In this document: piece by piece, positions 20,491 through 31,674 of the stretch
Layout of the letters: every line of letters starts with the position of its first letter
Numbering within the stretch: position 1 is the first letter of the stretch
From: Apiosordaria backusii
Taxonomy: Eukaryota; Ascomycota; Sordariomycetes; Sordariales; Lasiosphaeriaceae
DNA length: 64,000 bases
Direction: 5' to 3'
Assembly: GCA_030549205.1 (NCBI GenBank)
Contig: JAUKTV010000002.1
Span: 3,348,001-3,412,000, forward strand
The notes under the pieces: generated by a model
What the model was told of the DNA's origin: nothing
The model's input: only the letters and a program-made list of their open reading frames with translations
Database searches by the model: none
Made by a program: the position numbers and the translations under genes

Positions 20491-21378
20491 GATGGGAAAT
20501 AAGAAGGGGGGGGTGGGGGGGGAGGTTGAGATGGGCCTGGATGGGGGGGGGAGGGGGTTGTATATATACCAGAGGATGCGGGGATGATTTGGCAGGAGGG
20601 ATGATGATGGATTGGGGTTATCAGTTGATGATATATTGCCCTTTTTTGGAGCTGGGGCAAAACCGGTCATGGTGGATGGATGGCACAGAGTGCGTGTATA
20701 TACGTCAAGATTAATCGGAAAGCAAGAGCGTTGGATGACCATTTCAACATTTTGAAGATGGTGTACATAGGTACAAAGGATGATTCCATGTTTACTGTTT
20801 AATCTTGTCATTGGCATATTGGATGTCTATCCTCGTTAGAGAGTATCAAAGAAACAAAAGAAGTGTACAATTACTATTTGTTGTTGTATGTAAAATAAAT
20901 AAATAACCCATCAACCTAGCCCATATGCACCCCCAAAGATAGACAAACAAATATATAAGAAAAAAGAGACCATGCCCCGTAAAAAATATATCAACCCCAT
21001 TCCACTAACCCCAGTCCTAGTATGTACGCCGTTGGTTTGTTGTCCATTGCCCCTTTCCCTGTTGCTCCATTTGTCCGTGTTTGATCCGGTGATCCGATGA
21101 ACCGATGATAATGATGATGATGATGATGATGATGATGAGTGATGATGATAAACAAGAAAAAAAAAAAAAAAAACCAAGGCAGGCGACTTGTATGCTTTGT
21201 GTACGCCGCCCCCGAGGTGAAATCGTCGAACAACTTTTGGCTCCTCCTTTCCCTTTCTCTTTCCTAACCTGGCTGAGCTGATGACGACAGCCCAGACGAC
21301 AACCTTATCATACCATGTCCTTGTCCTTGGCGTGAATGATGATGTCGATAGGACGACTAGGTAGGTATAGGCAGGTAC
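20491..21378. other. intergenic, convergent 3' ends
   Basis: This interval lies between the 3' ends of the dehydrogenase (+) and the small minus-strand gene. It begins with a G-run-rich block (20504-20560) able to form G-quadruplexes in the RNA. An A/T-rich stretch follows to 20980, then a (GAT)n microsatellite at about 21108-21150 and a 17-A tract near 21157-21173. No coding frame is supported. Confidence 0.5.
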
Positions 21379-21606
21379 TTATGAAAGGCCCACACTTTCA
21401 AAATCCCGCATCAAGACAGCCATCTGCGCCCGTTTCGCTGCCTCGGCGACGAGGGTGAAGTCCTTGAGGAAGGGGTCTGTTGATGATGTCTTGGGCGCTT
21501 GTCTTGGGGGTGGGACGATCTTGGAGGAGGAAGAGGCGGCGGAGGAGGAGGTGAAGGGGGACTGTTGGGTGGAGGACCCAGTGGAGGAGGTGAAGCGGGA
21601 GTCCAT
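21379..21606 (-). CDS. small protein of unknown function (75 aa)
   Basis: The start lies in a good context (CAACCACAATGG on the minus strand). The first 45 residues are Ser/Pro-rich and disordered (MDSRFTSSTGSS...). The last 30 form one predicted amphipathic helix (DPFLKDFTLVAEAAKRAQ then MAVLMRDFESVGLS). The contrast between a degenerate N-terminus and a regular helix, and the absence of competing frames across the helix, suggest a real conserved small protein. The 5' leader contains a duplicated CACTACCAAGACAT. I do not recognise a family; function unknown. Confidence 0.55.
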   Translation of the reverse strand: MDSRFTSSTGSSTQQSPFTSSSAASSSSKIVPPPRQAPKTSSTDPFLKDFTLVAEAAKRAQMAVLMRDFESVGLS

Positions 21607-24240
21607 TGTGGTTGTTGGGGGGTGATGATGTCTTGGTAGTGGTATGTCTTGGTAGTGACTGACGATGTTTGGATTCTCTTTGCTAGAAGAGAAAAGAAAG
21701 AGATCGAGGGCAAGGTCGAGCGAGAGACCGGTTTTATGTACGTATGTCTAAAGGGTCGGTGAAAGAAAGACCGAGAGTACTATGACGCTGGCTCAAGAAA
21801 AATCGCCCTGTGGTTGGGAGATTGAGAGACTGGGTCCTTGCCTGTGTGTGTGGGTGTGTGTATGTGGATTCCTTCGAGAGCAACCAAAGAAAAAAAAAAA
21901 ACGCTCGCTGGTTCGATGATAAGGGGAACCTGGGCAGTGCGTCCGCGGGTGCTGTTGTATCACCACCACCTTTTTATGTTCCTCCTCACAACAAAGTGCG
22001 GCTTCCGATCGATCAGGCGCAGCCGGTGAGGATGGGTAGTATCGTAACGGGCGAAGCCTGTGAAGGAGAGAGAGAATGCTCGGCTGAATACAACCTAGAC
22101 TGAGGAAGGGTTGCGCAATATGCTGGTAATTTGGCTGGGTTGTCGTAAGAGGGACGGGATGAGAAGGCTGCAAGCTGCAAGGCCAAAAGCAGGATATGCA
22201 GGTAGTTGCAGGAGCGAGCTCTCAAACGATGACTCGTGCGTGATGCACACTGCAAAAGGCCCAAAGGAGGTTGATAAGATAAGCCTTAATGATGGGCTCG
22301 ATCTGATCAGGCCAGCGAGAAGAGGGGAGACAGAAAAGAGTGGGTGCGGGCAATATTGCGATATTGGGTTTATAACTCGGTAGACGACCGTCGAGATTGT
22401 CGAGTCTGTCTTTGTTGCGGTGCTTCAAGAGTTGCCGGTGAGGATAAAGTGGGGGAACTCGGGAGCAATGAGGTCAGGACAGACTTTACGTATACAAGAG
22501 GGATGGTGTTCTGGTAGTTATAGACAACAATGAATCGCCCGTCTTTGTTTCTTTATCTTGACATGGGCCCCACGACTGGAAACGGCGTCATCGGTTTCCA
22601 CCCTGTCCATGCTGCCCCTCTCTGGATGGCGTCGAGGTTAAAAAGTGACAACGAGATACCTCCGCAAAAGAGCCGGCACCAGGACCGAACACCCGTTTTG
22701 CACAAGAGTCACTCATAAAAGAAGCGTCGGCGCATGTGTCCGGGATGCCTGCTACCCTCAAGAACCCCCACACTCTGCGACAGCAACTCGTCCACAATAT
22801 CAGGCCAGATTTGACATGTTTGCTGTCGTTGTGACATTGTGGCAGATGGCTCGCGGCTTCGGCCTCAGGTAAAACACGCCTCAAATCCCCATGGGGTCGT
22901 AAATCCGGGGGACTGATGGTCGGGGCCGAGCTTGGATTGCCTGGCGTCGAGCTTGAGAGAGGACATGCCGAGGGGAAGCTCTACCAAGCAGTTTTAGCTC
23001 GACTTCACGTGGAAACGCCAGGACGCATGAGAATTGCTGTCGGATATGGGATCATAGTGGGAGAGTAGGATCCAGGGAACGACGAGGATTCTTCGGAGCT
23101 TTAGCTTCCACACTCAACGCTTCCACCGTATCTCCGATGGTGCCTCTGGTGGTAAAAAGCAGGGGTCGCCTGGCGGAGCCTCAATCGCCTCGGCAGGGCT
23201 GTGGCATGGATCAAGACGGGGGAGAGGAACGGCGACAGGCATTGTCGGCCCTTCGCCCGGCTTTGACACTTTTCTCTTGCAAGTCCACCGGCGAGACTCC
23301 GGGTTATTTCAATGCCACCGAACGGCTTTTTGCTCGCTTTTCCTTCGTCTACCAAGCTAGCGTAGTGTCTTGGGTGTCCAGTCGAGAAAAACGAGCTTCC
23401 TCACCGGTCATGTCTCCCGAGTGGCTTCCGCCCATGGCCGCAGCGGATAAGATGGTGGCAGCCCAGGCCGGCGATAGATTAAAATCAGTACGACGCCATA
23501 TCCAGGATTTCCATCCGCCGGCGCTGCAACACAACGACATGGCCCTGCATCGAGGCGTCTTGACCGAGACATCCTTTCGATATCTCTGACTGATGACCTT
23601 CCCTTTTCCACAAATACCGCAGTAAGAAAACTCATCCGCAAGGGCCAGGCGTTTATGGGCGGCCAACGCGGCAATGAAGACCTCGTCAAACAATTTAGCC
23701 GCCTCCAAGTCCCGAAGTTTCGCCAGATGAATTTTTACAGTGGCAAACTCTGTTTTCTCTTCACGATGGATGAGAACCACGGGGAGTTGGAGCGGTGAGG
23801 CGATTTGCTCGGCAGGTACGGGTATTGTCGATTCTGCATCCGAGGAATCTGATGATGGTGGATCAACAACTAAGCATTTGATATTAACAACTAGGATGGT
23901 TGATCATCAAGGTGTCACTAGGACCCCTCTTCCCACATGATTTCCGCTACCTTTAGTTTTCACACCAAAATTGCGGCATTCTGTGGCATCTTCGCGGCAT
24001 CGACAAATGGCAGTCAGCTGATCTCTGTCTGCCAGTTTTGGGCACCGTCCATCACGTCGACAGCCCTACTATTTGCAAAACAAATGAAAATAGACTCTGT
24101 GATGCCACAGAAACCCCATGATGTTGTATTAGGCGCAGACACGTCGACCGTTTTCCAATATGACCGGTTCGTTTATTCTAGAAGTCGTGGGGGTTTGTGG
24201 TATCAATCATGACTTTCCTTCAGTAAATTGGGGGTGTAGA
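21607..24240. other. intergenic region with a possible gene relic
   Basis: No complete gene is supported. The notable piece is a minus-strand frame open from 23903 to 23349. It contains an acidic/Pro-Ser segment, then a regular helical segment (around VLIHREEKTEFATVKIHLA and KLRDLEAAKLFDEVFIAALA), then a CGIC dipeptide pair. It has no ATG in its first 120 codons and no clear splice partner. The rest is short random-looking frames, with a CCTCC-rich and A-run stretch near 21890-21900. Confidence 0.4.
23349..23903 (-). pseudogene. possible gene relic or unresolved exon
   Basis: A 185-codon frame on the minus strand, bounded upstream by TGA at 23904-23906. Its first half has protein-like composition: PPSSDSSDAES linker, then two consecutive predicted helices ending in AAHKRLALADEFSYC and a Cys pair. 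There is no in-frame ATG before this region, and the flanking sequence gives no obvious donor/acceptor to an upstream exon. It may be an exon of a gene whose start I cannot place, or a truncated copy. Family not recognised. Confidence 0.3.
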
Positions 24241-24268
24241 GATAAGCACTCTATCGATAAGCGATAAG
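24241..24268. promoter_or_regulatory. cluster of three GATAAG sites
   Basis: Three direct GATAAG hexamers at 24241, 24256 and 24263 lie about 190-215 bases before the metaxin-like start codon. HGATAR is the binding site of fungal GATA factors such as AreA/NIT2 and the siderophore regulator SreA. Use in vivo is inference. Confidence 0.4.
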
Positions 24269-24456
24269 CAAGGGACAGGCATCATTCCGACAGCCCCCGG
24301 CAATTTCATGCAGCTTCCCGCAGCGTTTGACCCCACTCACCGAGCTGCTGCACTTCGATTGGTGGGGCCGAGCTGGTGACCCATCTCCTGCACCAAACAT
24401 TCAGATTTCAGATTCCCATAGCGTCGAGTTGTCACCAGTAAAACCGACACAGCAAT

Positions 24457-25481
24457 ATGACGATGGCTTCAGCTACAGCGCCCCCACCCAAACCCTCCTC
24501 GAGACCACCAAACCCATCCGCCCCCTCCCTCTGGGCAATCCCAGGCCCCCTCCAAAAGCTCTTCAACCACTTCCCCCTCGTAACCCTCGACCCCAACGCC
24601 CTCCCCGTCCGCTCCCAAGTGTTGACCTCCGCATCCGACACCCTCCCAACCCTCTACGTCTTCTCCTCCGATGCCGACGCGTTAAACGGGAAACCATCCA
24701 TAAACCCAGCATGTCTAAAGTGGCAGGTATGTCTTTCCTCGCTCATTCCATCACCCCCGTCTATATTTCCCTTGTATATATCTAACCTCGTACTTTGATA
24801 TTCTAGACCCTCCTCCGCCTCTCCAAAATCCCCTTCTTAACCTCCCCATCAAGTAACCACGCCTCCCCGACCGGCTCCCTCCCCTTCCTCCTACCCCCCC
24901 GAACCATCTCCTCCCATCCGATCCCATCCGGTTCCATACCCGCATACATATCCCGCCAAACAAGCACAACAAAACCCTCCCTCCCCTCCCTCCGCGAAGA
25001 AGCCTACCTCTCCCTCCTAACCCCCATCCGCCTTGCCTTCCTCTACACCCTCTACCTCACCCCTTCCTACTCCCCCCTCCTCAAGAAATTCTACATCGAC
25101 CCCTCCACCTCCTCCTCTGTTCTCGGCACAGTCCTACAAAGCCAGCTGTCCTCCGCCGCATCGGGCGCCGTGCTCCAAGGGTTGGGGCTGCACAATAAGA
25201 CTGGCCCAGCAGGGATAGAACAAGAGGAGCTGTACGCCGAGGCAGCCGAAGCGCTCGAGGCACTGGCTACGCTGCTGAAGGAGAGTGCGACGGGGTGGTT
25301 TTTTGGGAGGGAAAAGCCCGGGGAGTTTGATGCGGGGTTGTTTGGGTATTTACATCTTGTGATGGAGTACATGGATACACCGGAGGGGAGGTTGGGGAAA
25401 CTAGTGAGGGAGGCTGGTGGTGGGGAGGGGGTGTTGGTTGGGTGGTGGGGAGGATTAAGGGGGAGGCTTGGGGGGTATTGA
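24457..25481 (+). CDS. metaxin-like SAM/TOB complex subunit (Sam35/Tob38 type)
   Basis: Exons 24457-24726 and 24807-25481, joined over an 80-nt intron (GTATGT...TTCTAG, phase 0); 314 residues. A second ATG two codons on (24463) is also possible. The N-terminal 60 residues are Pro/Ala-rich. Next comes the thioredoxin-like metaxin N-domain, with TLPTLYVFSS, then PACLKWQ directly across the splice to TLLRLSKIPF, and SNHASPTGSLPFLLP. The rest (about 150-314) is a helical GST-C-like domain. Family knowledge: metaxin-related Sam35/Tob38 and Sam37 sit on the cytosolic face of the mitochondrial outer membrane and assist Sam50 in inserting beta-barrel proteins. Length (314) favours Sam35/Tob38 over the longer Tob37; this choice is inference. 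Codons turn from C- to G-ending at about 25180. Confidence 0.75.
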
Positions 25482-25928
25482 GGGGGAGAAACATTGAGAC
25501 GGGAAGGGGGATGATGTATGATATTTGGGGGGGAGGGTTGTGGAGAACATGATGGGAATGAAAAGGAACGGAATAGATGATACCCAATTGGAGACAAAAC
25601 GAGATTATAGAAAGGAATACAAAGCATCTTTTAGCTTCTTTTAGAAGACTGAACACACTGAACCAAACCCTTGATGGCTCGTAACCTCAAACCAGAGTCA
25701 AGGTAGTTGTAAACCATCAAACTTCACTGCGATACAACAGGGGCGGTGGTTTATCTGATATGATCTGTATATTTGTTCAAGGCAGTTCGTGCAATACCAT
25801 CCATCCTGATGAAACAAAACTCACAAACCACAATCACAACCAGAACAACAAATACAAAAAGCAGAAAGTCATTATACCAGAGTGGAGTTGCGAATTTCCT
25901 CCCTAATAAACCCAGCGAGAATCAACTA

Positions 25929-26024
25929 CACCACCACACACCACCACCACACACCACCACCACACACCACCACCACCACCAAAACCACCACCACCACCAC
26001 CACCACCACCACCACCACCACACT
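25929..26024. repeat. CAC/CCA trinucleotide microsatellite
   Basis: Runs of CAC/CCA with short CACA and AAAA interruptions, ending in an uninterrupted stretch of CCA units at about 25986-26022. Confidence 0.9.
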
Positions 26025-26202
26025 ACGACTGTAACCATAACTGTAACCACAGCCCCAACGCGCACACCTCATTCACAGCCAGAGCTTCCTTCCTCCTCAA
26101 AAAAGCCAACCCTACCTACCGCAAGCATCCCTCCTCCCAGAGGAAAAAAAAAAAAAGAAAAAAGGAAAAAGGAAAAAGGAAAAAAGAAAAGCATGTCAAA
26201 TT

Positions 26203-26252
26203 TACCAACCAACCAACCAACCAACCAACCTACCTACCTACCTACCTACCTA
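26203..26252. repeat. compound CCAA/CCTA tetranucleotide microsatellite
   Basis: Six or so CCAA units pass directly into six or so CCTA units without a break, so one repeat probably arose from a point mutation in the other and then expanded. Confidence 0.9.
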
Positions 26253-27002
26253 CAACTAAGCAACCTTTCTCAAGGAAAAACAAAAGATCATAACATCCAA
26301 CGCACAAAGAAAAGGCAAGACAAATTGCGGGTGGAAAAAAAAAAGAACAATAGAGGAACAGAACACGCAAATTCAAAACCAAACACAACACTCTTAAGAC
26401 CTAGGAAACCGACCAACGAACCACCAAGGGAAGAAAGAGAAAAGAAATATAAAAAGAAAGTCTTCCAGCAATCCGCGTAGCAAAAATACCATAACACCCA
26501 ACCTCAACATTTAAACGACCGTTGTTGTGTTTGTTTGCTTGCTTGTTTGTGATCAAAGAAAGACAGACAAGTAAAAAGAAAGAGAAGAAAAATAAAATGT
26601 GAGTATAAATCAAGAAAGCGACATAGAAAATGCTGCTCTGTTCCACTTCCATTCATTCTCCCTCGCCCTTCTGCTACCTTGCTGCTGTGTATGGCCCGAC
26701 AAAACCCTCCTCATTCCGAGTATCACCACCCCCTTTCCATTCTGTTGCTTGCTCGCTCGCTGTCCCGTTGTGCTCAACTTGTCTGCTTATAAATGAAAGC
26801 TTCCTCCCCTTCCGTTTCCCACCCCTTCCATTCTGTTGCTTGCTGTCCCGTTGTGCTCAACCTTGTATGTGTATAACTGACTGCTTCCTTCTCCGACCTT
26901 TGCCCGTGCCTTGCTGTTTACTCACATCCAAACAACCTGTCCACTCCTTGCCCCCCTCCCAATCTCACCACTACTCCCCTTCCACAAAACATAACCTCCC
27001 TC

Positions 27003-29464
27003 TTAAAGCATCCGACTTGGCGGAATCTGCTTAAAAATCTTATCTAGCCTAATAAACGCCGCCGGCCCGCCCTCCTTTGCCAGATCCTCCAGCAGCACCG
27101 AAGTCTGAGCATAAACATTCTCCAGCGCCGCACGCGACGACTTGCCGAGTGACACTATGATTGCACATTAGTACCACTACTTTTCCAGTTAATAACAACA
27201 GAAGGGGGGACCTACTCAGTATAGCAGAATTCAACTCCTCCGCCACCGCCACCCGTCCCTTCGCATCCATCAAATGCGACACCTCGGGCACCTGCAGCGG
27301 ATTCGGGTACGCAATCAAGCTAAAAATCTCATCCAGGTGCTTCGCCGTCTCCATCCTCGGATCGCTCGTAAACTCGGCCCTCAGCTCCTGCCCGTACTCC
27401 AGCGCCTCCTCCGAGAGCTTGCCCAGCCTAAGAATATAAAACTCTCGCTCGTCGTCCCACTCGTCTGGCATCTCCTCGTCGTTATCCCCCGATCCTTGTT
27501 TCCGGCGCTGTTCTTCAAGAATCTTGTTCCGCGCCTCCAGCTTCATATTCATCTCGGCCTCCTTGCGGATCATCTCAATGAATTTCCTGCATCTCAACCG
27601 GAAATAGACTTGCTCGTTTTCCTTGAGCACGTTGGGGTAACACTCCTCGGTGTAGCGCATGGCGCGGTCAATATCGCCTTCCAGTATGGCTCGACGGATT
27701 TTCTGGCGGTTGTTGGCGTCTTCGTCGTCTTTGATGTTGACGCTCTCGACAGGTTCATTGCAGCCGAGTCGCAAGGCCGACTTTTCAACGTGAACTTCCT
27801 CCGCAAAGGCGCGGGCTGTCTCGACATAACCATCATGCTGCAAGAATTGCAACACCAGTTGCTGAATAAGTTCTGTCTCTGACACTGGTGCCAGAATGCG
27901 TGTGTCGAAAAAACGAATGTCGTCTTCGACCATTTTTTGCTGCTTCTGTTGTTTGTCAAATCGTCAGCTACCGTTCATTTGTGTTCAGTTTTTGTCCAAC
28001 AAACCCACCCGCATATAGTTATCAATATCAAACATAAACGGCTGCTGCCCAAAGTTGGCCCAGATATGATCACCCGGCTTCTTCATCCCAACCATAGGAA
28101 ACAACTTCTCCCCGTTGAGATCCTTAAAGTTGATATCCCGGAACGCCACCTCTGCAGTTGAAACCCACTCGTTAGCAGCCATATTCTCGTATTTCCAATC
28201 CCCATATCATTCAAAAAAAAAAAAACTTACTCAGCTCCTTCCCATTCTTCGTGAAAGACACTTGCCCCAGCCGGAAGTTCATCAAGCACCCAATCGTATC
28301 CCTCGGACCAAATTTGGGACCATACGACTTGCCCACGTTCTGCGAAGCGTAACAATGCCCATCGTCCCCGTGATACCCCCAGCTCTCCGGCTCCCACCCC
28401 GGCGCCCGGTTAAGCGCAGCCGCCGGACTGGAAAAGCCAATCGCAATAGGCGTCATCTCGTCCGAAGACGACTTCTTCTTGTTCAGGACCGTGATCTCAA
28501 AGTAATACACCCCGCACGCCGGATTGATATGGTGATCGGTCCTCACCGCCGAGGCCTCGTGATCACCGCCCATCCTCCCGGTGAAAGTGACCTCATAACC
28601 GTCCCCGGAAAGGTCAAGGGCAGCTTCCCTATCATCCTTGTTCCACCTCGACGGCAAAGGGCTGAATTCTTCCACTTCCAAAGCTTGGCTTAACGCCGAC
28701 GTTTCCACCACATCAAACGCCACTCCGCGATGTGACCCCCCGCCGCCAGCATGTACCTTTCCAGCCATGGGTGAAAGAGCATGATGGCTACTCCCGTTCG
28801 CTGCTAACCCTCCGGCCTTCTGTGTCCTCGCTGATATGCCAGCCTCTTTTTCCCTTTCGGCCAGTAGCCTCGCTCTGTGTTGCTCTTCCAGTTTGGAAAG
28901 ATACGCCGTGCCCCGGAGGTAGGATGGAGCAAGAAAGTTCAGTGGCGTCTCGCCAAATGAAAAGGGGTTGGCGCCAGCACCGGCTCCCATTTGCGTGGCG
29001 TTATCCACATCCGCGGCATCGGAGAAGCTTAAAGGTTCCTTGTTCATAAACATATCGAAAGCTCGGGACATGGGAAAGTTGGAGCCCAGTCTCGGTGGTG
29101 GCCAGGGGCCCGAGTTGGTATTGTTGTGCCCATTTTCGTTGTTGTTTCGTGATGTATAACCCGCGTCCATGTCCATGCCGATCTCGCCAGCACTGCCAAA
29201 TGTAGGAGGGTTGTTTCGCGTGAAGTTCGGGTAGTGAGGGGTAAGACTATCGAGCTCGGGGTAGTAAGGGTTGTGTGTATCGACTTCGGTGTCGGGGTTT
29301 GGGTCCAGTATGTGCGAGAAGCCCAAGGCCGAAGATCGGGTAGCGGGTTGTTGCTGTTGTTGCTGAGATCCAGAGACAATGGAGGCGTATGATGTCCTCC
29401 TAGTGAAGTTGCTGCCGGCGGCGCCGTGCTGTGACTGTTGAGACTGTTGGTATGGGTTCGTCAT
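27003..29464 (-). CDS. vid30: Vid30/Gid1 (RanBPM) subunit of the GID/CTLH ubiquitin ligase
   Basis: Four exons on the minus strand: 29464-28231, 28151-28009, 27945-27216 and 27154-27003; 752 residues. Introns have GTAAGT, GTGGGT and GTAGGT donors with CAG, CAG and TAG acceptors; all joins keep frame. The start is MTNPYQQSQQ; the frame upstream has no better ATG. Residues 1-270 are disordered (Q/N/S-rich). The SPRY domain is about 275-457, with RWNKDDREAALDLSGDGYEV and GVYYFEITVL. LisH is about 478-506 (LIQQLVLQFLQHDGYVETAR), CTLH about 525-590 (KIRRAILEGDIDRAMRYTE) and a CRA domain spans about 640-745. Family knowledge: the scaffold/substrate-receptor adaptor of the GID E3 ligase that degrades gluconeogenic enzymes. 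The acceptor of exon 3 could lie three codons later (CAG at 27940), which is minor. Confidence 0.93.
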
Positions 29465-31674
29465 GATGAGGGGTGGCAACAGCTGAAAGCTGAGGGGGAG
29501 AAAGAACAGGGAGGGGTGGAGCAGGTCACAACCGAGCTCTTGGGCGGCGACAACGACGACGACAGGATCTCTCAAGACCGCAAGACGGCCACTGAAGCCC
29601 CGTACCTCGCAGAGTGATTAGACTTGTATAGGTGGTAAAGGGGGCTTGTGGCTTTCGATAATTGGGGCGTTGTGCGTAGGTGGTGTGCGTCCACAGTCGA
29701 GCGGTGCCCTCGGTCCTCTTGTCGCTGGGACGCTATGTCATAGATTCCGGGACCCGGCGTCTCTAGCTGGCTTTTGATTGCTGCGGAGTAGGTAGGTTTG
29801 TGTGAATTCAACGAGAAGTCTTGGGAAGAACAAGAAGAAACGCTGTGGTAAGGATCAATCGAGTATTGATTGATTGTAAAGTGGTTGCTTCTCGGTTCTG
29901 TTCTGGTTGTCTTTCTAATCAAGTCGGGTCAATCATTGCCTGTGAGGTGCCCGGGACGTCGCTTCTGGCAGCAAGTGCGGGTCCCTATCTGGCGTGTCAG
30001 TGGAGAATCCTGGGCGGGCAGTGGACCATGGCGGGATCATGGGGTCTCCCCCCAACGCTTGTCTTCAAAGGCCCACAGTGGAATTATGGCCAAAGCGTCA
30101 CTTTCACGACCACTTGCCTTATCGTCTTAATCTCTTCGCCATAATGACTTGTTCCGATCTTCGGCTACTTCAAAAGAGAGAGATGAAATATTCGTATATA
30201 TCTATGGTATCTGTTCATTGCCTAATCTTTTCAGCATGTAGCGATGATCTGTTGAACTGGTATTCCCCCTCTTTTCACCAACCAATCAAGCGGACCTCTC
30301 CCCGCCAGAAACCTGAGGCATCTCTACCTGACCGGCACTGGCACGGAATACATGGGCAGGTGGTACGTCTGTCCCTCTCTTCTCTAGCACCCTCTACGTA
30401 ATCCTGCTATGCAATGGCGATGTATTGAACCAAGACCTAAAACCAAAACCGGAAAAGAGAAAAGAGGGGCAGGGAGCACGAGGAGGAAGGGGCGCAGGCC
30501 TGACTGCTCATCTTCTCAAACCCGACCTTGTTCACTCACTCACTCAAACTTGGTCAAAACTGTTTGTGTCTGAAATCAGAATCGGGTTATTTTCCCAATC
30601 ATATGTCTCTGCTTGCCCAACATCACCACCCTTCATTCGTACGTAACCTTCCGGTCATGGCCGATCTTAACAACTCCGCAGGTAAATCATCCATACTGTA
30701 TTTTTTTTTATCTCGCCTACAATGATGTGGAAAAGTGGTCGGGCTTCCCCGAGTCATTCCGGATGAATATCCCCCTGAGCCTGTAGAGTAACCGAGTGAT
30801 GAAATAAAGAAAGGCTCTTTGACCAGATGACCACTGGAACCATTCATCCGATCCGATTTGTTGGGCACGTCGTCTTTATTATGCCGATTTTTTGCACGGT
30901 GTAAATATTGATCAAACTAGAACAATGAAAGAAGATGCCATGTTTTCGAGTGTGTTGCATTCATTGATTTACAGCTCTGTGACTTGTGAAGTAAAAGCTT
31001 TGTAACTTGTGAAGCAAAATGCCATCGCCATGAGTGAAACGCATTCTTTTCCGGCGCCCCCGAGAAACACCATGCCACCTTGCAAATGATCAGCAATATG
31101 AGTATTTCCAAGTACAATAGTCGCAAACAATGCTCTCTCTTGACGATGAAATCAATTGAAAAAAGTCTATCCTCTTTCCTCATTGTTGCCTATGCTCTGT
31201 TCCGTATCTGCCGCTCCTGCCTTTTTCCTGTCTGTGGAAAAGAGAAAACCCAAATCCCATTCGCATCCCGTTCAGCATCCTTAATATACAGTCGCTCAAA
31301 TGCATGACTCCCTCTCTTCCCCAAGCCCCTAGCCATCTTTCCCTTGTGCTCCTAAAACGCCTTGCCACACACTGAACCCGACTGGCTAGTGCGCAATGAT
31401 GAACCCCGACGAAGTAACAAGCAAACGGCCGTTCCGTTCCTGTCCCTGTGTTCCAGTCTTTGCGTCGCCTGCTCTCTCTGTGTGGCACCTGGCACCTGGT
31501 GTAAAATGTGAAAATGGAAAAGCAAAGTGAACGCCCCCTCCAATTACATCCGAAAAAGAAACCAGAACGCCCAAGGCTGTGTGCTGATGCGGGAATTTTG
31601 TACTAAATTCGCCGTGTTGTGAAATGTGATTATTAAACGATTGAAGTCGCTAATGTGAAAAGGTGGAAGTATAA
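29465..31674. other. 2.2-kb spacer: vid30 promoter and ies4 3' flank
   Basis: Both neighbours are on the minus strand, so the left part is the promoter and leader of the Vid30 gene and the right part the 3' flank of ies4. Frames in this span are below 140 codons and show no domain. A T-run lies at 30703-30711. A near-repeated TTTGTRACTTGTGAARY occurs near 30977-31015. Nothing else is seen. Confidence 0.45.

Larger units (their letters stand above)
25482..27002. other. convergent intergenic region rich in simple repeats
   Basis: This region lies between the 3' ends of the metaxin-like (+) and Vid30 (-) genes. It contains a CAC/CCA microsatellite (25929-26024), a purine A/G block (26140-26190), a compound CCAA/CCTA tract (26203-26252) and an imperfect direct duplication near 26729-26782 and 26818-26866. 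A 235-codon plus frame here is made of these repeats and is not considered a gene. Confidence 0.6.

Noticed and set aside
25773..26480. 235-codon plus frame rich in His, Thr and Lys
   Set aside because: It consists of CAC/CCA, A/G and CCAA/CCTA simple repeats in a convergent 3' spacer, with no domain.
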